Source: a virus. Taken from it: a stretch of DNA of 36,517 nt. The stretch is from the IMG/VR virus record IMGVR_UViG_3300021139_000056, positions 1-36,517 of that record. One strand, given 5' to 3'. This document shows positions 32,747-36,517 of this stretch, piece by piece. Below the pieces are notes generated by a model. It worked only from the letters and a program-made list of their open reading frames with translations, searched no databases and had not been told where the DNA came from. Every line of letters starts with the position of its first letter. Position 1 is the stretch's first letter. Made by a program: the position numbers and the translations under genes.

Positions 32747-33940
32747 CTACTTATTCTGTTTCTTAGCTCTCTCCATTAGTTCATTAAAAAATACATCTAT
32801 ACTGTCTGACTTAAAAGCATCAGCAAGCAGTGTCAGTTCCAGTATGGTATCTATCAGTTCTTGCTGGCTACCAGGATACTTACCCTTAGTGTACTTCAAG
32901 TAAGTTTCTAAAGCCTCCTCACTGCCGCAATACTCTACTAGCTGATGTGCTACATGTATCAGTCTAGCTCTATCGAATTGTGATGGATCAGTAGCGTTAG
33001 TAGCTAAGCCTTTACCTGCCAGCATATTGCGTACACCATTAAGAGTGAACTTATCTAGCTGGTCATGTAGCTCCTCAAGAGTACTATGCATCCTTGCTGA
33101 CCACTCTTTATCTCTGATAAATCCTATGATGGCCTTACCTTCCTTGTAAACCATTGCAGTAACTACTGAATTATCTACACACTTAGGGCAGTCACACTCC
33201 TTTATGGAATAGTCTTCTAAAGGTTGGCTACTAGAAGTAGCAAGCTTGACCTTTACCCCAAACTTATCTCCTATATCATACAAGGTATCTAGCGAGTCTT
33301 GAGAAACTGCATCATCTGTAGGAACAGATATACACTCTAAGGGTACTATAGTATCCATTGGAACTATAGTACCATCAGTAACACCTGATACAGATATGTA
33401 ACCTATTCTAATGGATTTGGGTTCATTACCTGCACCTAGGACTAGAGTTAATTTATCTCCACTGGTACGATGCCAAATTACTGGCCTACCTATCCAGTAC
33501 TCTTCTGGTAATTTCCATAGGCACTCTAAAGGGGGTGCACCAGTTGCAAGGCTGCCAGTATATATAAGGGTATCTACATCATTGCCTTGATCTATAGTAG
33601 TAACTTTCCCTTCATCTGCTTCCAATTCATCTACTATCAGCTGGGCATAGCCTATTATATCTATCCAGCTGTCAGCATAGTAAGGGTTGCCATTGATGAT
33701 GCGCCCTATCTTATGGGCTATCATAGCTAAAGCTTCCTGCTGACTAGCGTTACTAGCTATCTTATGTGGGGTTGGGTCATACTTACGCAACGAGTCCAGC
33801 AAACTTTGCAAAGATTCCCAATCTCTAGTCATTACTAACTTAATACCTTGAGTAATTACTGCGTGTCCATCAAAGGAACCATAATTACTACCACGTTCTG
33901 CTAGTATTGCTTTAATGTTACTTGCTTCATTCTTATTCAT
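32747..33940 (-). CDS. DUF6378 protein with C-terminal MazG-like region
   Basis: 397 residues; AGAGGAA before the ATG. Residues about 10-110 match the DUF6378 phage domain (ERGSNYGSFDGHAVITQGIK then ALAMIAHKIGRIINGNPYY, ADSWIDIIGYAQL). The middle (about 140-215) is beta-rich. A CDCPKC segment (about 250-255) may bind metal. The last 80 residues (VAHQLVEYCGSEEALETYL then QELIDTILELTLLADAF) look like an all-alpha MazG-type nucleotide pyrophosphohydrolase, but the acidic metal ligands are not all clear. Could adjust nucleotide pools; the fusion itself is unusual. Confidence 0.6.
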   Translation of the reverse strand: MNKNEASNIKAILAERGSNYGSFDGHAVITQGIKLVMTRDWESLQSLLDSLRKYDPTPHKIASNASQQEALAMIAHKIGRIINGNPYYADSWIDIIGYAQLIVDELEADEGKVTTIDQGNDVDTLIYTGSLATGAPPLECLWKLPEEYWIGRPVIWHRTSGDKLTLVLGAGNEPKSIRIGYISVSGVTDGTIVPMDTIVPLECISVPTDDAVSQDSLDTLYDIGDKFGVKVKLATSSSQPLEDYSIKECDCPKCVDNSVVTAMVYKEGKAIIGFIRDKEWSARMHSTLEELHDQLDKFTLNGVRNMLAGKGLATNATDPSQFDRARLIHVAHQLVEYCGSEEALETYLKYTKGKYPGSQQELIDTILELTLLADAFKSDSIDVFFNELMERAKKQNK

Positions 33941-33991
33941 TGTCTTTCCTCTACTTGTTATGATTGATGTTATCTTAGGTTGCCACTTACT

Positions 33992-34906
33992 CTACTTATC
34001 TCTAAGGGTATATCCTGCTGCGTGCTTATGCCCGCCACCACCTAATGCCTTAGCTATTACTTCCACATCTACCTCCCCTACACTACGTAGGCTTACCTGC
34101 TTTATAGTATCTACTACATCTGGGCGAGCTGTTTTCTGCCAGACCATACCTATACCGCTAATAGACCTAAGAGCTAGGCGATTACCTAACTCGCTAGCAT
34201 ACCAAGCAGGGGCATTACAAGCTAGTACATATACTGTAGTAGTGACTGCACCTATAGTATATGTGATCTGGTAGGGATAAGCTGTTTCTTCTAATGCAGC
34301 TAAGTGCTGCTCTTGCTGTCTTAATAGTACTTCCCCTTCAAAACATAGTCTATCTAACTTGTTCTGACTCACCAGACACGAGTGCCAAGATTCAAAATTT
34401 CTGGGGACTAGGGCTAAGGCTGCACAGTAGCGTTTAGTTTTTGGGTTATCAAACTTCCAAAGGTCTCTATCTTCTATCAACTGTAAACCATAAGGCATGT
34501 AGTCCTCATCAGGATGGAAGTAGTTCCAAGCTAGTACTGCACCGCTATGCTCTATATCCAGCACCCACTCAAAAGTATTTGCTAGCTCTTCTGGCCAGTC
34601 AAACTGGGCTACTGCTTCTATAGCAGTCTTATGGTGGTCTATTACTACCACCTTAGTATTTTTTACATAAGCTAAGTAGCCTATTTCTACCATCTGCTTT
34701 GGAGGGTAACAGAAGTCCACTAGATATATAGTACCTTGCAACTCACCCCAAGGTACTGACTGTCCATACTGTACTGGCAAGTACTTAGCCTTACCTTTAA
34801 AAGCCTCCCATGCTGACCATGCTGCACCAAAACCATCTAGGCAATTCGCATGGTATAGCACTGTTGCATCTAATTCTTTTTCTACTGCTGGCTGTACTGT
34901 ATTCAT
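33992..34906 (-). CDS. DHH-family phosphoesterase (NrnA/RecJ-like)
   Basis: 304 residues; AGAGGA upstream and a four-base overlap with the preceding stop. DHH domain: YHANCLDGFGAAW (Asp24), YLVDFCYPP (Asp64), VVVIDHHKTA (DHH at 90-92), DIEHSGAVLAW. DHHA1 domain near the C-terminus with GGGGHKHAAGY (289-299). The family uses manganese to degrade short oligonucleotides or single-stranded DNA. In phages it may recycle nucleotides or process recombination intermediates; it sits with recombination genes here. Confidence 0.9.
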   Translation of the reverse strand: MNTVQPAVEKELDATVLYHANCLDGFGAAWSAWEAFKGKAKYLPVQYGQSVPWGELQGTIYLVDFCYPPKQMVEIGYLAYVKNTKVVVIDHHKTAIEAVAQFDWPEELANTFEWVLDIEHSGAVLAWNYFHPDEDYMPYGLQLIEDRDLWKFDNPKTKRYCAALALVPRNFESWHSCLVSQNKLDRLCFEGEVLLRQQEQHLAALEETAYPYQITYTIGAVTTTVYVLACNAPAWYASELGNRLALRSISGIGMVWQKTARPDVVDTIKQVSLRSVGEVDVEVIAKALGGGGHKHAAGYTLRDK

Positions 34907-35229
34907 CTCAAATCCTCTTCACTTGTTATAGGTATATATCTTTTTAGCACTACATACTGAGTTGCTCCTGCATGGATCGTGCCATGCACTGCCATAAGAT
35001 TTGGAATAGTAAGGGGTACAGCGGTCTGTACTTCTGCTACTATTACTTCCACTACCTGTTTAACCCTATCCACATAGTCAAGATAGTATAGCTCATAACT
35101 ACAATCTGGATTCATGTGTACACATATTAAATCTGCTGCACCCTCATTATCCAGTATAGTGCTCTGACTGATTACTCCATCTAGCCAAGGTGCAGCACTT
35201 ACTGACATTTGCTTAATCATACCTGCCAT
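34903..35229 (-). CDS. Hypothetical protein, 108 aa
   Basis: Begins MAGMIKQMSVSAAPWLDGVI, with a strong AGGAGG seven bases upstream. One base separates it from the Sak4-like gene and its end overlaps the DHH gene by four bases (ATGA). Mixed alpha/beta (LICVHMNPDCSYELYYLDYV, VKQVVEVIVAEVQTAVPL, ATQYVVLKRYIPI). Function unknown, but its tight coupling suggests a partner of the ATPase or phosphoesterase. Confidence 0.65.
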   Translation of the reverse strand: MAGMIKQMSVSAAPWLDGVISQSTILDNEGAADLICVHMNPDCSYELYYLDYVDRVKQVVEVIVAEVQTAVPLTIPNLMAVHGTIHAGATQYVVLKRYIPITSEEDLR

Positions 35230-35230
35230 A

Positions 35231-36178
35231 CTAACCTCCTAGTTTCTTAGCTGCTAGTAACTCAGCCATTGATTGTTTACCTGCAGTACTTGTTATACCT
35301 GCCAAGGTCTGCTCTGCTTGCACTACTTTACTTGGTGCAGTACCTGCTGTCTTTGCTGCCTTACCTGTAAGTAGTTCCGCTAGACTAGCTTCCTGCATAT
35401 CTTCTATTCGCACTCCTAACCTACTGCCAGTAAGTACTGTGTTACTATAGTCTGTACTGCTATAAGCTTTGTGCTTGTTATTAACTTTATCCAAGTACAC
35501 TAGATGATCGAAGAACTTACCGCAAGTGATAGCGTAGTTTCTACTACCTAAGCTTGGTACTATTCGCAACTTAGCATCTTCCCGTTCTGCTTCTATCTCA
35601 TGAGCGGTCATGATAACATGAAAAGGCGCTTGCTGTAAATAGGTCATGATTCTATTAAGATAGTTACCTTGATTTCTAAAGTCATGCAAGGTCTCCTGAT
35701 AGTCCACATCCTTACCTTTAAGCAAGGTGTTGGTAATACTCATACTCAACTGGGTTCCACTATCTATTACCATTACCCAATCGTACCATTCCGGCCCCCA
35801 AGTCTTAGGTACTACTACCTCTTGGAACTCTGCCTTCTCACGCTTGCATACTGGGCAATCAACTCTACCATGCTCCTCACATAGCTGAAAGGTTTCTCCT
35901 CCACGTATCAGCTTATCTATTGTAGCGTGAGCTATAGGTTCCGGCCTAGTATCCTTGATACCTACATACTGGATATTATCCAAATCTTCTCTGCTAAGAT
36001 GCCCTGCAAGCAGGGTACTTACTCCTTTCTCTAGGTCTAGCCAAAGCAGTTTGAAACCTTGCTTAGCTAAGTTGCCTACAATAGTTGTCTTGCCACTCTT
36101 AGGTGGGCCATATACCATGATGTGCTGAGGTTCCAGCACCCTACCTGTACTACTGAGTCTACTACTTAATAATGCCAT
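35231..36178 (-). CDS. Sak4-like RecA-fold ATPase (recombination)
   Basis: 315 residues; AGGAG upstream. Walker A YGPPKSGKTT (23-32), LLWLDLEKG (44-52), Walker B WVMVIDSGTQL (134-144), and IMTAHE as sensor. This is the AAA_24/Sak4 family, a single-strand annealing-type phage recombinase that works with SSB-like proteins. Residues 100-111 (CEEHGRVDCPVC) form a possible zinc-binding insertion between the ATPase core motifs. Together with the SSB-like protein and polymerase it forms the replication/recombination block. Confidence 0.82.
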   Translation of the reverse strand: MALLSSRLSSTGRVLEPQHIMVYGPPKSGKTTIVGNLAKQGFKLLWLDLEKGVSTLLAGHLSREDLDNIQYVGIKDTRPEPIAHATIDKLIRGGETFQLCEEHGRVDCPVCKREKAEFQEVVVPKTWGPEWYDWVMVIDSGTQLSMSITNTLLKGKDVDYQETLHDFRNQGNYLNRIMTYLQQAPFHVIMTAHEIEAEREDAKLRIVPSLGSRNYAITCGKFFDHLVYLDKVNNKHKAYSSTDYSNTVLTGSRLGVRIEDMQEASLAELLTGKAAKTAGTAPSKVVQAEQTLAGITSTAGKQSMAELLAAKKLGG

Positions 36179-36220
36179 TACACTTTCTCCTAAAAATTAC
36201 TGTTGTACCTACCTACCTGC

Positions 36221-36334
36221 TTACCTACCTGCTATAACTACCAACTTAGCTACCAGTAAACACACTAGAGCGATACTTGCAAACTTAAGCGCCAATGTTA
36301 CTACTTCACATATTTCTATAAGAACTTTCTTCAT
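36221..36334 (-). CDS. Small membrane protein, 37 aa
   Basis: ATG at 36334 has GAGGAG eight to nine bases upstream; a longer frame in the same phase overlaps the preceding gene and lacks this ribosome site. Begins MKKVLIEICEVVTLALKFAS, followed by one membrane segment through IALVCLLVAKLVVIAG. No domain. Five bases after the Cys-rich gene. Confidence 0.55.
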   Translation of the reverse strand: MKKVLIEICEVVTLALKFASIALVCLLVAKLVVIAGR

Positions 36335-36338
36335 TACC

Positions 36339-36517
36339 TTACTCCTCTTTCTCTTTGTATATAAGATTTTCATGGCTACAACCCTTACCAGAAGGCCAAG
36401 GTTCTTTAAGGCAACTAACACAACTTGCCTCCTCCTTATAAAAGAAGCACCCCTTACATCTATAGGGTACTATACAGGACACCAACTCTGTTGGTACAAG
36501 ATTCTTACTTACTATCT
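36339..36517 (-). CDS. Partial Cys-rich protein (putative zinc-binding)
   Basis: The frame is open from the window edge to a TAA at 36341-36339, so the N-terminus is missing. Visible part includes VSCIVPYRCKGCFFYKEEAS then CVSCLKEPWPSGKGCSHENL, ending YKEKEE. Two CxxC pairs plus Cys and His give a plausible zinc-binding mini-domain as in small phage regulators or nucleic-acid-binding proteins. The stop overlaps the ribosome site of the next gene. Confidence 0.6.
   Translation of the reverse strand, partial: IVSKNLVPTELVSCIVPYRCKGCFFYKEEASCVSCLKEPWPSGKGCSHENLIYKEKEE

Overview
This window is part of the genome of a tailed, double-stranded DNA phage, most likely a short-tailed (podovirus-like) phage of a Gram-negative host. 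It carries both terminase subunits, portal, scaffold-like protein and an SU10/phiEco32-type major capsid protein. There is no tail-tube, sheath or tape-measure gene; instead there is a nozzle-like tail protein, receptor-binding fibres and three internal-virion (ejection) type proteins. Evidence for a Gram-negative host is the GH24 endolysin without a signal peptide and two very small lipoproteins with clear lipoboxes. The DNA is fairly AT-rich. No tRNA, CRISPR, integrase, RNA polymerase or insertion sequence was seen.

Layout. (1) 1-2002, minus strand: five small genes of unknown function (the first cut by the edge and resembling a ribbon-helix-helix regulator). A 600-base non-coding control region (about 930-1534) holds a sigma70-like promoter, about ten ATGGCA/TGCCAT half-sites forming perfect palindromic operators, and a perfect 24-bp palindrome. 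(2) 2003-2651: non-coding, with three copies of TTCCCAGYA at exact 13-bp spacing. (3) 2652-24328, plus strand: late operon. The order is small and large terminase, portal, a structured RNA, a 93-residue protein, scaffold, capsid, an intrinsic terminator, connector/adaptor, a fibre cassette that includes a clear Mtd (major tropism determinant) homologue, nozzle, a SET-domain/cupin-like protein, and three internal virion proteins, the last of 1658 residues. A strong terminator at 24352-24389 separates this from the convergent minus-strand block. (4) 24391-27759, minus strand: lysis cassette (two small unknowns, GH24 lysozyme, class-3 lipase, small lipoprotein, a secreted helical protein, single-TM holin-like protein) plus a structural-like protein, with a predicted H-type pseudoknot inside it. 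(5) 27781-36517, minus strand: replication/recombination block, read from right to left: a Cys-rich partial protein, a small membrane protein, Sak4-like ATPase, DHH phosphoesterase, DUF6378/MazG-like fusion, SSB-like protein, family A DNA polymerase and a DUF3987-like P-loop protein.

The most notable unexplained signal is a roughly 120-nt structured RNA element present twice. One copy is on the plus strand after the portal gene (7195-7318), the other on the minus strand before DNA polymerase (31730-31847). The two copies share blocks of sequence and form the same nested helices. Several base pairs differ between copies in a compensatory way (for example AAGGG/CCCTT versus AAGGC/GCCTT), which supports a conserved RNA fold. 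Other points of interest are the Mtd homologue with a GC-rich variable-region-like 3' end but no reverse transcriptase in the window, the SET-domain gene in the tail region, a lipase next to the endolysin, and the operator/iteron arrays.
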